The position numbers and the translations under genes were made by a program. A stretch of DNA of 64,000 nt from Sphaerotilus mobilis (GTDB taxonomy: Bacteria; Pseudomonadota; Gammaproteobacteria; Burkholderiales; Burkholderiaceae_C). This document shows positions 23,498 through 32,118 of the stretch, piece after piece; position 1 is the stretch's first letter, and every line of letters starts with the position of its first letter. The DNA is taken from the NCBI RefSeq assembly GCF_004216565.1, contig NZ_SGWV01000012.1, positions 144,190 to 208,189 of the forward strand, given 5' to 3'. Below the pieces are notes generated by a model that saw only the letters and a program-made list of their open reading frames with translations, did not search any database and was not told where the DNA came from.

Positions 23498-25741
23498 TTA
23501 GCGCAGCAAGTCTGCAAGATGAAGGTCCAGTGAGACTTGGCGACTTTGGGCTCGCGGCAACCCTTCGACAGCCGCCTTCGCCGCCACCTCATCACCGACG
23601 AGCAGCACCTGCCGCTGCGCGCGCGTGACAGCCGTGTAGACCAATGTTCGGTCCAACAGGCGGTGGCCGGTCAGTGGCACGATGACGCGCGGCCATTGCG
23701 AGCCCTGGGCCTTGTGCACCGTGATGGCGTAGCCCAGTTCGAGGTCGTCGAGCATGTCCTGCACGATAGGCCGGCGCACGCCGTCGTCCCAATCGACCCA
23801 GGCCAGCGCCACGCTGGTCGCCTCGCCATCCTCGTTTGTCAGCATGCGCGGCTCATCGTCGACCTGGACGACGACGCCGAGCGAGCCGTTCTGTAAGCCA
23901 CGGTCCCAGAGGTTGCGCGTGCACAGCACCGGGTCGCCGAGGTGGAGTCCGACCCGGGCGAAGGCCTCATGCCGTTCGTCCCACACCTGAACGGCCTTGG
24001 CCTCGGCCGTGAGCGCCGACTGGCACAGGGCGTTGAGCCCCTTGGCGCCGTCGACGCCATTGCGCCGCGCGCAGAGCACCTGGGTGTTCACCGGGTCCTG
24101 CCTGTACAGGCGCAGGACCGTCTCGGGGAGGGAGGCTTCCGCTCCGGCCGAGGGGTGGACCCCGCAAGGTATGAACCCGATTGCCGCCTCTGGGTCGGGC
24201 GAAAGTGCTGGCCAGCGGCCCTCGCGAATGGAGGTCGCCGCGGCCGCGATGGCGCCGCCGTAGCGCTTGACCACCGTGAGCTGCGCCACGGGCACTTGCG
24301 GCACCGCTGTGAGCGCGTGGAGCACCAAGCCGGGCCCGACAGGCATCAGCTGCGCGGGGTCACCTACCAGCAACAGGCGTGGCGCAGGCCCGAGCACCTC
24401 GCACATCCGGCTCATCGTGATGATGTCGACCATGCTGGCCTCGTCGACGACGACCACGCTGCGTTCGTCGAAGGTACCCTCTGCTGCAGTGCGCAAAAAG
24501 CTTGCGATGGTCGAGGCGGGGCGGCCGGTGGCTTCCTGCATGCGCTTGGTCGCTCGACCTGCCAGGGCCAGTTGCGTGACGGAGATACCGGCACTGTCGT
24601 ACACGTCGTAGAGAGCCTTGAGCACGGTCGTCTTGCCGACGCCGGCGCCGCCCGTGATGAGGGCGAACGAACTGGCTGCCGCGAGGTGGACCGCTTCCCA
24701 CTGCTGGGGGTTCAGCTCGATGCCCTCAGCCTTCTCGTAGTGCAGCAGCAGCTCGTCGACATCGTCCGTGGGCAGGAGCGCCGGCCCCGTGGCCGTGAGG
24801 CGGTCGGCGACCGCCTGCGCGACCTGGCGCTCCATCACCATGGCACCCAGTGGCTGAACGCCGTGCAGGCCGACCACGAAGCTGCCGTTGGACAGGCCCT
24901 GCGACAGCGCGGTCGGGATGAGGCTGCGCCAACGGAAGGTCTTGGTCTGCGCGCCCAGGACGCCCTGAAGTACGTCCATCAGCTTGGACGAGAGCACCGA
25001 GGTGTGTCCAGCGGCGAAGACGCGGTAGCAGGCCTCCTCGATGGCGCCCTGAAGGCGGCGAGGGTCGTCCACGGCCACGCCGAAGTGCGTGCGAGCCAGG
25101 GCATCCGTCTGGCGCCACGTGGCGCAGAAGCTCAACAGTCGGTAGGGGTCTTCCTCGAGCTTCTCGGCCGTGTCGGAGCCGAAGAACTGCAGCACCTTCC
25201 GGCCGAGCGCCAAGTCAAAGCCCTGGGCCTGCAGCCACTGCAGTGTGCGGCTGTCGCCGTGCTGCGCCCAGGCCGCGACAACCTGCGCCGCGCTGTCTTG
25301 GGTGAGCACCTTCGCCAGCTCGGCAGCGTTTCGGGCATCCAGGTGGTTGTAGAGCGTCTCCCCGAACGCTTCCCAGAGCTTCCGCGCTTTGACCTGGCCG
25401 ATGCCCTCGAAAGCGGGGCTGTCAGCCATGAAGGCGATGATGTGCTCGCCCGACGGGCGCAGCAGAACGGCGCTGGAGGCGTCAATCTGCGTCTCGGCCA
25501 CCTGGTAGCCATTGACCTCCAGCAGGCGCTTAGAGGTCTCGCCAGCCACTTTCCACCATTGGCCAGGCTCGACTCGGGACCCACCCAGCGCTGCGCCCGA
25601 AGCCTTGACGACGAAGTAGCCGGTGGCGTCTTGCACCCGACCCTGGTCGTCGATGGGCTTGGCGGAGAAGATGCAGCCGCCGAAACCGCGCGGGTTCTGG
25701 CTGCGGATGGAGGCGACCCGAAGGTTCTGCTCGACGGTCAA
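23498..25741 (-). CDS. RecD-like DNA helicase of the mobility module
   Basis: The protein has 747 aa. The N-terminal part resembles the RecD2 OB/HhH region (GYFVVKAS, FEGIGQVKARKLWEAFGETL). The SF1 helicase core starts with Walker A GGAGVGKT at about residue 365, Walker B VVVDEASMVD, the GDPAQLMPVGPG motif and the C-terminal YAITVHKAQGSQWPRV and YTAVTRAQRQVLLVG motifs. 5'-3' helicase activity is expected from the family. It is the last gene of a five-gene operon and its start overlaps the preceding stop by 4 bp. I infer an accessory role in element replication, repair of intermediates or excision. It is convergent with copA. Confidence 0.88.
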   Translation of the reverse strand: MTVEQNLRVASIRSQNPRGFGGCIFSAKPIDDQGRVQDATGYFVVKASGAALGGSRVEPGQWWKVAGETSKRLLEVNGYQVAETQIDASSAVLLRPSGEHIIAFMADSPAFEGIGQVKARKLWEAFGETLYNHLDARNAAELAKVLTQDSAAQVVAAWAQHGDSRTLQWLQAQGFDLALGRKVLQFFGSDTAEKLEEDPYRLLSFCATWRQTDALARTHFGVAVDDPRRLQGAIEEACYRVFAAGHTSVLSSKLMDVLQGVLGAQTKTFRWRSLIPTALSQGLSNGSFVVGLHGVQPLGAMVMERQVAQAVADRLTATGPALLPTDDVDELLLHYEKAEGIELNPQQWEAVHLAAASSFALITGGAGVGKTTVLKALYDVYDSAGISVTQLALAGRATKRMQEATGRPASTIASFLRTAAEGTFDERSVVVVDEASMVDIITMSRMCEVLGPAPRLLLVGDPAQLMPVGPGLVLHALTAVPQVPVAQLTVVKRYGGAIAAAATSIREGRWPALSPDPEAAIGFIPCGVHPSAGAEASLPETVLRLYRQDPVNTQVLCARRNGVDGAKGLNALCQSALTAEAKAVQVWDERHEAFARVGLHLGDPVLCTRNLWDRGLQNGSLGVVVQVDDEPRMLTNEDGEATSVALAWVDWDDGVRRPIVQDMLDDLELGYAITVHKAQGSQWPRVIVPLTGHRLLDRTLVYTAVTRAQRQVLLVGDEVAAKAAVEGLPRAQSRQVSLDLHLADLLR

Positions 25742-26196
25742 CGCGGCAGCCTCCCCGTCAGGGACAGGGCGTCGCGTAGAACGGCGTACCTCTCTATCGT
25801 GCGCTTGAGCTCCGACACCTCGGCTTTGAGGCCGGCGTTCTCCTGCTCCAGGCGTCGGAGCCGTTCGGTCTCCTGGGCGGCACGAAGGCGGCCCGGCTCG
25901 CGCACCGTCGACGCTTGGGGGGCGTCAGGGTCGCGCTCAACGGCCGGAGGCAGGACGCCTCGCAGGCGCAGTGCGTCCTCCAACTCGCGAAGGGCGGCCT
26001 TGATGCGAGGATTCTGGTCGAGCGCCGACTTGGCGAAACCGCACTCCTTGGCGACCTCAACGCGAGACAACACGCCGCGGCTGGCCATCGCTCGGAAATC
26101 GTCGTCGGTCTTGCTCGCGACCCAAGTGGCAAACGTCCGGACGTTCTGCTCAGCCAATTGCTGCCCACTTGCCACTATTTCGTCCTCCTGTCGCAA
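25738..26196 (-). CDS. VPA1267-like accessory protein
   Basis: The protein has 152 aa. The N-terminal segment ASGQQLAEQNVRTFATWVAS, then KTDDDFRAM, SRVEVAKECGFAKSALDQNP and RIKAALRELEDALR looks like a small DNA-binding domain. I recall this pattern from the VPA1267 family, found next to gamma-mobile-trio genes. The C-terminal half is a coiled coil (ETERLRRLEQENAGLKAEVS). It is expressed from the recombinase operon between the 205-aa protein and the helicase. Function is unknown; a role as DNA-binding accessory factor is inferred. Confidence 0.7.
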   Translation of the reverse strand: MRQEDEIVASGQQLAEQNVRTFATWVASKTDDDFRAMASRGVLSRVEVAKECGFAKSALDQNPRIKAALRELEDALRLRGVLPPAVERDPDAPQASTVREPGRLRAAQETERLRRLEQENAGLKAEVSELKRTIERYAVLRDALSLTGRLPR

Positions 26197-26197
26197 C

Positions 26198-26815
26198 TCA
26201 TCGCTCCTGCTCCTTCAGCCGCCGCAGCGCGTCGAGGAAGGGGCGAAGTCGAGGGCCTGAGACAACAACCCGCCGGCCTGGCGCTGCCGCAAGGTCTCGA
26301 ATCTCTGCCTTGTCCATGTCCACTTCAAAAACATCGCCATCCATGTTGACGCGGTCAATCACCGCTCTGAGCGCCCAGACCGTATCTGCGTAGGCCACAT
26401 GTGCCTCAGACTCGGATAAGGCCGGTCCTCCGGCCCCAGGACGCACCACATTTCCAGCGTGTTCGCGTACTCGGGCGGCCAACTGCTCCTTCAAGGAACC
26501 AAGTTCCATTTGCGCGTCGACGAGTTTCGCCCGCAGCAGTTCAGGGGGGGCATCCTTGTCTGCAACAAAGGTAGACGCTCCGGACTGCCCCGCCAAGAAC
26601 TCCAGCAGCATTCGGTGATAGAGCGGGTTTCGAATCAAGGTCGTCCGGTGAATCTTGGTCCGCTCTGCCATGTCCGAGACGAGGGTGGCCTTGTCGGGGT
26701 ACGGCATCTTCCTTCGTCGAGCCTTTTCCAGTTCCGCGCGAAGCAACTCGACCGAGGTTCCCTGCTGGGCCGCCCGGAATGCCTTGAAGTTGTCGGTTCC
26801 CTTGGGTACGCCCAC
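26198..26815 (-). CDS. Recombinase accessory protein (GmtX/TnpC-like)
   Basis: The protein has 205 aa: basic N-terminal region (ARRRKMPYPDKATLVSDMAE) followed by RTKIHRTTLIRNPLYHRMLL, a helix-turn-helix-like pattern shared in style with TnpC of Tn554 and with the small third protein of gamma-mobile-trio loci. The middle is helical (RAKLVDAQMELGSLKEQLAA). Position directly after the large recombinase (1-bp gap) supports a shared function. TnpC of Tn554 is not essential but sets orientation and efficiency; whether that holds here is unknown. Confidence 0.65.
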   Translation of the reverse strand: MGVPKGTDNFKAFRAAQQGTSVELLRAELEKARRRKMPYPDKATLVSDMAERTKIHRTTLIRNPLYHRMLLEFLAGQSGASTFVADKDAPPELLRAKLVDAQMELGSLKEQLAARVREHAGNVVRPGAGGPALSESEAHVAYADTVWALRAVIDRVNMDGDVFEVDMDKAEIRDLAAAPGRRVVVSGPRLRPFLDALRRLKEQER

Positions 26816-26816
26816 C

Positions 26817-29800
26817 TCAAGCTCCTGCCAACAACGGGGTGGTGCTTGCGGAGGGCAATGCCACGATGCGCGGGAGCTCTTCCACCGCAGAGGCCACCTG
26901 CTCGAGCGTGAGGCCGTTCGCGTCGACGTAGGGCTTCATCAACGACGCGAAAACAGTCAGTTCACTGTGGGGAGGAACGTCCAGGAAGGCTGCTTCATCA
27001 AGCCGGCCTTGCTTGGCGAGAATCAACCTGGTGTATCGCAGAGCCTTGGCACGCACCTCTGGCGATTCAAGCGACGGGTACGCGTTCGAGTCGGCAATGC
27101 GCTGCAGGAAGAACTCGCTCTCAGAGCGGTTGCGGGTGACCAGCTCCAACTGCTTGCGCACCAGTTCCGGCTGGTCCACGTGGTAAGTCTTGTCACCTTC
27201 GCCGAATTCCCGCTGCGCAGACCGAAGAATTTCAGCTGACAGCTTCCACCCCAAGAGCTCCTTGGTGTCAAGACTCATCTCTCGGTGCAAGTTGTCGATG
27301 TCGGTCTGGTTGCACCCCTTGCGTTCAAGTAGTTGTTGCCTTGCAGCCGCTGTCCGGATGCGCTCATGCAGTTCAGCCTGCTTAGCTTCTATCCCTGGGA
27401 GGTGGTCTATGCATTTGGCGGCCAAGGGACAGATACCGCAGCGATTCATACCCCCAGTGTTCGCGATGACTTCCTTTGGGCACTGATTCCCTACAGGGCA
27501 AGCGTGAGTCGGATGCCAGCGAATGATGCTCGACGGGCTTTGTCTTAGGAGGTTGAGGGTCGAGGCATCTCCGTCCAGTTCAGACAGGGACCACAAGGCA
27601 ACCCCAGGTATGAACCTGAAGTCAGCTATGGCCTGCTCCCTGTTTCTCTCGAATGCCAACCGAACGGAGCTGTCCTTGCGCTCAGGGTGGAGGCGCGCTG
27701 AACTCTCGCCTGTGGGGTCGTAGGCCTCCCCTTCCATGGTTCGCGCGTCGATGGCCTTAAGTTTGGCCAGCAGCCGCTTGATTTGAGGAACTTGATACGT
27801 ATTGGTTACTATGGTATTCGAATGACCCAACTGTTCTGCAATCTCAGAGACCTCAAGGTCTCCGTCCTTCAGCGTCGCATAGGTCGCCCGACATGAGTGC
27901 GGTGTGTGAATGGCCCGGTAGACGTCGGAGATTGTTCCCCCTTCCACCCACTCGTCACGCTCTCGGAGCAAAATCAACGCATCGTCTGAATCAGAACGGT
28001 CCGTACCGTCCTTGCGGTTGTAGAACGCCTGGAATCCAAATAGGTACTCCACCCAGCGGTAGTCGTAGAGGCTGTCGGAGACAGGCTTAGCGGCACGGTC
28101 TGACCGAAACAAGGCGTTTACTGGCAAGAACCTGGAGTTCTCGCGGTCCTCGTAGGGCACCTCGACTGACCGGAACTTGTCGACCACCGATTCCTGAAAG
28201 TAGTACTCGGCGAGCAGTGACCTACGCACTCGCCACGAGACCAAGTTCTTCCATTCTTCATGGGTCTTGTCCGTGTTGATGTACAGCGCGTGGTAGTTCT
28301 GGTTGAGGGCATCGCCATGCAGGGAGGCCAGCGAGGCCAATCGCGGTGCCAGCTTGTCAAAGGTCCTGCGGTCCAGCCACTGCAGCGATTGAGCCCGCAA
28401 GCCGCTTTCCGCCATGGCCATCAGCAGCCGTGCAACGGTCAGATGCGGGAAATTCAACGTGACATTTCGGTTGGCTCCGACGTTGATTCGGCGCCCCTGC
28501 ACGTACAGGCCCTCCAGTCCGTCGGCGTTCGACTTCAGCGTCCGCTTCGATATAGTGAAGATGTTCGGTACCCAATCTAACTGGTACCGGCGCCTTTGGT
28601 ACCAGAAGACTGGAACGTAGCCCCATTCGGCAGTGTCGTACCCCGTTCGCGGACCGTTTGGCAGTTCGCGGAAGCGATTCCGTAGGTAGGCTTCCTGTTG
28701 GAGGAACTCACCAAAGGCCTCAACAGCCTGCCCGTAGTGAATCAGGAATGGGAAAACGTCCTCAGCGAACGGAACCTTGTCTGTCTTGCTCGCGCGCCCA
28801 GCAACTTCGTTGTCAAAGTCTGTGCGGAAAGGGTTCTGCATGCCCTTGGTGACGAACCTGCTATCGTCCTCGAAGTAGGTCTGTACGAAGCTGAAAAACT
28901 GCTGCATCGCCAAACGGGCGACATTGCGAGAACCCGGCGTGGGCCTTCGCAGGGGCAGCATTTCGTTGAGGGTGCGAGGAAGTGCGCCCAAGCCTTGGGC
29001 CTGCTCTGTGTGAAACCGAGTGCGGTCCACATAGAAGAATCTCAAAAATTTCTTGGGAGAAGATGGAAAGTCCAGCGTTGCTCCTGGGTGTCGGGACATC
29101 CACCAGGGCAAGTACAACAACACATAGTCTGCAAGCACAATCAAGGCGGACCGGACTTGCCCGTCAGTCTCATAGTCCTTCCTTCGATGGGCTAGGAACG
29201 CTCGAAAGGCTATGAACCAATTTGCACCTAGTTTGGCGATGTCTATCGACGGGCGCCCCGGATAGTTGATTGGATTGTCCAGCCAATCGTCCGGCCGAAA
29301 CCCTTTCACGCTCGACCCCCCGGTCAGGGCGGCGAAGTATTCATCTGAGGAAGAGACGTCATCTGTCGATGCGATTCGTCGAAGGTTTTCGACGAAAGGG
29401 CCGTCTGGGCGCTCGGCCCTCCTTTCGGCCTTTCGCTGGTTCTCGCGGGCATGCCGACGCTCAATGTGAGCCTTCAGTTCGATGCGCTCCCTTTCGTGCC
29501 CGTGCACGCGCATCCCGGCCAAGTTCTTCGGGTCAGACATGAACTGCTTGAAGTTCATGGTTTTGTCTGCTTCAGAGGCTCGCCAGATTAGGTACCCGTG
29601 CCGCAGGTCTCGACCGAGCGCATTCGCATCCGCGAACTCGATACACCGCAGAAGAAGGTAAGCCGGCGCCGCGGTAGAGAACTTCGAGTCGACTCCTTGC
29701 TCGAGTAGCCAGCTGTGCAGTTTCACGAATCCGTCTAGTTCAAATTCAGTGGCCTGCCGACAGGCAGTGGCCAGCATCAATTGAAGGTGACTGCGCTTGG

Positions 29801-30170
29801 CCAGCCAACGCGGAGCGATTTTCTGTACCCAGGCATCAACTTCCATGAGGAAGGGAGGTAGCGCGAAGACGCAGTTTGAGGGGGCGAGGAGAAACAACGA
29901 GGGGCCGGTGGCCGGCAGCATCACAAAGCCAGCCAAGGCAAGGTCCACCAAGGCCACCGCCGCTGGCGACCGCTCAGGGCCTGTTTTGCGCGTCAGGCCC
30001 ATTAGGTCGGCGAGCTGGACGTCAAGCATGACCTCGGAAGAGCCCTCCGGAACGGCTATGAACAGAGGAACCCCAGTGTGGGTGACAGCTCGGTGCATCG
30101 CGTCGCGCATTGCCTCCGAAAGCCCGGAGTACGTCAGCGCCACAGGGTGGGTCGAGAGATTCACGAGCAT
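26817..30170 (-). CDS. Large tyrosine recombinase (GmtZ/TnpB-like)
   Basis: The protein has 1117 aa, much longer than ordinary integrases. A long N-terminal region has no motif I can name, with a basic stretch HERERIELKAHIERRHAREN. The catalytic C-terminal half shows HSCRATYATL (H-x-x-R, about residue 757), IAEQLGHSNTIVTNTYQVPQ (His and nucleophile Tyr, about 780-790). After the catalytic domain a cysteine cluster (CPVGNQCPKE, NRCGICPLAAKC) suggests a zinc-binding module. It lies 6 bp after the first recombinase gene. Paired dissimilar tyrosine recombinases are typical of Tn554 (TnpA/TnpB) and gamma-mobile-trio (GmtY/GmtZ) elements. It is likely required for insertion at the tmRNA target. Confidence 0.85.
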   Translation of the reverse strand: MLVNLSTHPVALTYSGLSEAMRDAMHRAVTHTGVPLFIAVPEGSSEVMLDVQLADLMGLTRKTGPERSPAAVALVDLALAGFVMLPATGPSLFLLAPSNCVFALPPFLMEVDAWVQKIAPRWLAKRSHLQLMLATACRQATEFELDGFVKLHSWLLEQGVDSKFSTAAPAYLLLRCIEFADANALGRDLRHGYLIWRASEADKTMNFKQFMSDPKNLAGMRVHGHERERIELKAHIERRHARENQRKAERRAERPDGPFVENLRRIASTDDVSSSDEYFAALTGGSSVKGFRPDDWLDNPINYPGRPSIDIAKLGANWFIAFRAFLAHRRKDYETDGQVRSALIVLADYVLLYLPWWMSRHPGATLDFPSSPKKFLRFFYVDRTRFHTEQAQGLGALPRTLNEMLPLRRPTPGSRNVARLAMQQFFSFVQTYFEDDSRFVTKGMQNPFRTDFDNEVAGRASKTDKVPFAEDVFPFLIHYGQAVEAFGEFLQQEAYLRNRFRELPNGPRTGYDTAEWGYVPVFWYQRRRYQLDWVPNIFTISKRTLKSNADGLEGLYVQGRRINVGANRNVTLNFPHLTVARLLMAMAESGLRAQSLQWLDRRTFDKLAPRLASLASLHGDALNQNYHALYINTDKTHEEWKNLVSWRVRRSLLAEYYFQESVVDKFRSVEVPYEDRENSRFLPVNALFRSDRAAKPVSDSLYDYRWVEYLFGFQAFYNRKDGTDRSDSDDALILLRERDEWVEGGTISDVYRAIHTPHSCRATYATLKDGDLEVSEIAEQLGHSNTIVTNTYQVPQIKRLLAKLKAIDARTMEGEAYDPTGESSARLHPERKDSSVRLAFERNREQAIADFRFIPGVALWSLSELDGDASTLNLLRQSPSSIIRWHPTHACPVGNQCPKEVIANTGGMNRCGICPLAAKCIDHLPGIEAKQAELHERIRTAAARQQLLERKGCNQTDIDNLHREMSLDTKELLGWKLSAEILRSAQREFGEGDKTYHVDQPELVRKQLELVTRNRSESEFFLQRIADSNAYPSLESPEVRAKALRYTRLILAKQGRLDEAAFLDVPPHSELTVFASLMKPYVDANGLTLEQVASAVEELPRIVALPSASTTPLLAGA

Positions 30171-30175
30171 ATGTG

Positions 30176-31627
30176 TCAGCCGATGAGAGGTACAGCGGGC
30201 GGCGAAGGCAGCGCCAGGCCAGGGGGGAGAGCCTCCCCTTGGATAAAGTGCAGGTCATGTGCCTGCAACTTCGCCTGCAGGCGGCTGGTACGTTCTCGTG
30301 CGTATTTGCGCGTAGTGTTGACGTCCCTGTGCCCCATCAACTGCTGGACCTCCGCCAGCGTCAAGCCAGGCATCGTCTGGCCAGGTACCTCGTAGTCGTT
30401 CAACATGTAGACCCCATACGAGTGGCGAAGCGAGTGGGCTGTCCAGGTGTGTTCCCTGGCCACTGGTGGCCCGGGAATCTGCGCCCGCTTGACGGCCGAG
30501 GTGAAGGCAGAGTTCAGCGTCTCATCTGTGGCCTCGTGCAGCGGTCTACCGTAGTGCGGCTTGATGAGGTACTGGAAGACAAAGTCGTTGCCATCCTGGG
30601 GAAGTCGGTACTCCTCCTTGCGGTACCTGCTCAGGTACTCGAAGAACCAGGTCCGGTAGGGAAGGAAAAGGTACGTGCGAGAGACTGTTCGGCCCTTGAA
30701 GCGCTGGTCGCGTTCGGTTTGTGGCATTTCGCGCCCGTAGCGCAGCGAATCGGGGTCCAGGACGAACACCTCCCGCTTCGCGAAGTCGATGTCGCACCAT
30801 TGAAGGTTGAGCGCCTCCGAGCGGCGGATGCCGCTGGCGAGGAGCAGCGCCCAGAGGGCCCGGTCTCGCCAAGTCGTCGCGGCGGCAATCAAGGCCGGGA
30901 AGTGCTCGAGCGGGAAGTCCAACGAATCGACATCCATCTGGCGCTGCTGCCGGACGCTCTTGCGCAGTCCTCGAGGGCGGGTCAACTCGGTGCCGCGAAA
31001 CCGGATGACCCCGCCCAGCATGCTGGACTGCTTGAGGTGTAGGACCTCTTCCGGGCTAAACGCCGTCACGCCGTCGACTGCTTCCAACAATGGACGGTAG
31101 TCCCATGCTGCGTTCGCCACCAGCGTTGGGTCCATGCCGCCCCTGTTTAGTGCCATCTCCTTGGCCTCGTTCTCCAGCATCGCGCAGAGGCGGAGGAAGT
31201 GGTTCAGGGCGGCAATGGTGTTAGCCCAACTGCCGGCTGCCAGGGGTTCAATCTTCAGGCGTCGGGCAACGCTTCGCAGCGCTGCCTCACGGGCCTCGTC
31301 GCCCTCAGCGTAGCGGGCGCGCTCTCGCTTGCCAATCGTCAGGGAGACGTGCTCACCGCTTCGAAGCAGTTCCAAGTAGTAGTTGATTGCGTCGTTGACG
31401 ACAGAGCGACTGACTGGTGCTGCGCCAAGCACCTTGACCTCGTAGAGGTAGTCGATGAAGCGCGCGACGACCGTGGTGTACCGAAGCAACGTGGCGTACC
31501 GCAGTCCCTTCAGTCTGTGGCAGAACTCTGAAAAGACCGAGATGTACACGCCAGACGGGTCCGTCAGCCGCCAGCTCGGGCGACCGTACTCGTTGACTTC
31601 TTCCTTGCGAACGTGGACAAGCGCCAT
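30176..31627 (-). CDS. Tyrosine recombinase (GmtY/TnpA-like)
   Basis: The protein has 483 aa from ATG 31627, which has AGGAG eight bases upstream; a longer in-frame start at 31675 lacks one. The core-binding domain (YATLLRYTTVVARFIDYLYE) is followed by a catalytic domain with R in ASGIRRSEALNLQW (about 266), HSLRHSYG (about 398) and LMGHRDVNTTRKYARE with the nucleophile Tyr near 440. It is the first gene of the mobility operon, 126 bp from the right inverted repeat. It is presumably one of the two recombinases that cut the element ends and the tmRNA T-loop. Confidence 0.92.
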   Translation of the reverse strand: MALVHVRKEEVNEYGRPSWRLTDPSGVYISVFSEFCHRLKGLRYATLLRYTTVVARFIDYLYEVKVLGAAPVSRSVVNDAINYYLELLRSGEHVSLTIGKRERARYAEGDEAREAALRSVARRLKIEPLAAGSWANTIAALNHFLRLCAMLENEAKEMALNRGGMDPTLVANAAWDYRPLLEAVDGVTAFSPEEVLHLKQSSMLGGVIRFRGTELTRPRGLRKSVRQQRQMDVDSLDFPLEHFPALIAAATTWRDRALWALLLASGIRRSEALNLQWCDIDFAKREVFVLDPDSLRYGREMPQTERDQRFKGRTVSRTYLFLPYRTWFFEYLSRYRKEEYRLPQDGNDFVFQYLIKPHYGRPLHEATDETLNSAFTSAVKRAQIPGPPVAREHTWTAHSLRHSYGVYMLNDYEVPGQTMPGLTLAEVQQLMGHRDVNTTRKYARERTSRLQAKLQAHDLHFIQGEALPPGLALPSPPAVPLIG

Positions 31628-31678
31628 AAATACACTCCTGCGTGCATTCTTATTCAGCAGGATAAAGGCGCACAAGCG

Positions 31679-31704
31679 AAAAGCGCCACAAAAGTGGCGC
31701 TTTT
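31679..31704. terminator. Bidirectional terminator-like hairpin near the right end
   Basis: The arms AAAAGCGCCAC (31679-31689) and GTGGCGCTTTT (31694-31704) form an 11-bp stem with loop AAAA and flanking A/T runs on both sides. It lies between the recombinase start codon and the element end, where it could insulate the element from transcription of the truncated host tmRNA. Confidence 0.7.
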
Positions 31705-31752
31705 AGAGGTATTCAGAGGAGTGGAGGGGGGCTTAAAGCCGCTCGGAATCGG

Positions 31753-31764
31753 GTCCTGAGATAA
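31753..31764 (-). repeat. Right terminal inverted repeat
   Basis: GTCCTGAGATAA on the plus strand is the exact inverse of TTATCTCAGGAC at 3147-3158. It is followed directly by GAACCC, the host T-loop/T-stem sequence. Confidence 0.85.
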
Positions 31765-32104
31765 GAACCCCCGTCCGCAAGCCATCCTCAGGCAGTTCTA
31801 CATGCGTAGCTCTCTGATTTGAGTCTCGCAGCGTCAACGGGCAGGAGCACCCTTCGATCGCCGCCAGTCACGTAGTCTCGTTCTGGGTCGTGTGACCCGG
31901 CTCAGAACCAGCCGATGTGCATGACCTTGCCGTTGTTTCCAACACAGACCATCGGCGATCTGCTGCAAGGCTCACCGGTGTTAAGCGGCGAGGGCGTACG
32001 AGGTATCGTTCGCAGTTACTTTGTTTCCAGTGGATTTACGAGCGAACTGGTGCTCGGCATGCCCTGCTCCGATTCCGCACCCACGTCGAAACCAGGTCGG
32101 CCCC
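31765..32104 (-). ncRNA. ssrA: Host tmRNA 5' part, interrupted in the T-loop
   Basis: 340 nt from the 5' end GGGGCCGACC (32104) through the tRNA-like D region, pseudoknots and tag frame to GGGGGTTC, where the element begins. The tag (32019-31983 region) encodes ANDTSYALAA and then TAA, as in the element copy. The T-arm and acceptor strand are missing here and lie at 3121-3143. The transcript from this copy cannot be aminoacylated by alanyl-tRNA synthetase because it lacks the acceptor pair, so it should be inactive. The gene begins 15 bp after the gph stop codon, and a TAAACT -10-like hexamer overlaps the gph stop (32121-32116). Confidence 0.93.
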
Positions 32105-32118
32105 TGAAGGACGAGAGT

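Larger units (their letters stand above)
3147..31764. mobile_element. Copper-resistance element inserted in ssrA, carrying its own ssrA
   Basis: The element is 28,618 bp between perfect 12-bp inverted repeats. Flanking hexanucleotides GAAGCT (3141-3146) and GAACCC (31765-31770) sit flush against the repeats, and removing the element restores a canonical tmRNA T-arm. Cargo is a replacement tmRNA, a resolvase, a few poorly known genes and a copper detoxification block. The mobility module is at the right end, 31627 to 23498. No transposase of DDE type, conjugation or phage structural gene is present. The boundaries rest on the tmRNA reconstruction and the inverted repeats and are firm to within a few bases. 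Confidence 0.9.

Noticed and set aside
31765-32104. A second functional tmRNA gene
   Set aside because: It lacks the 3' half of the T-arm and the acceptor strand, which are replaced by the end of the element, so it cannot fold into the tRNA-like domain.
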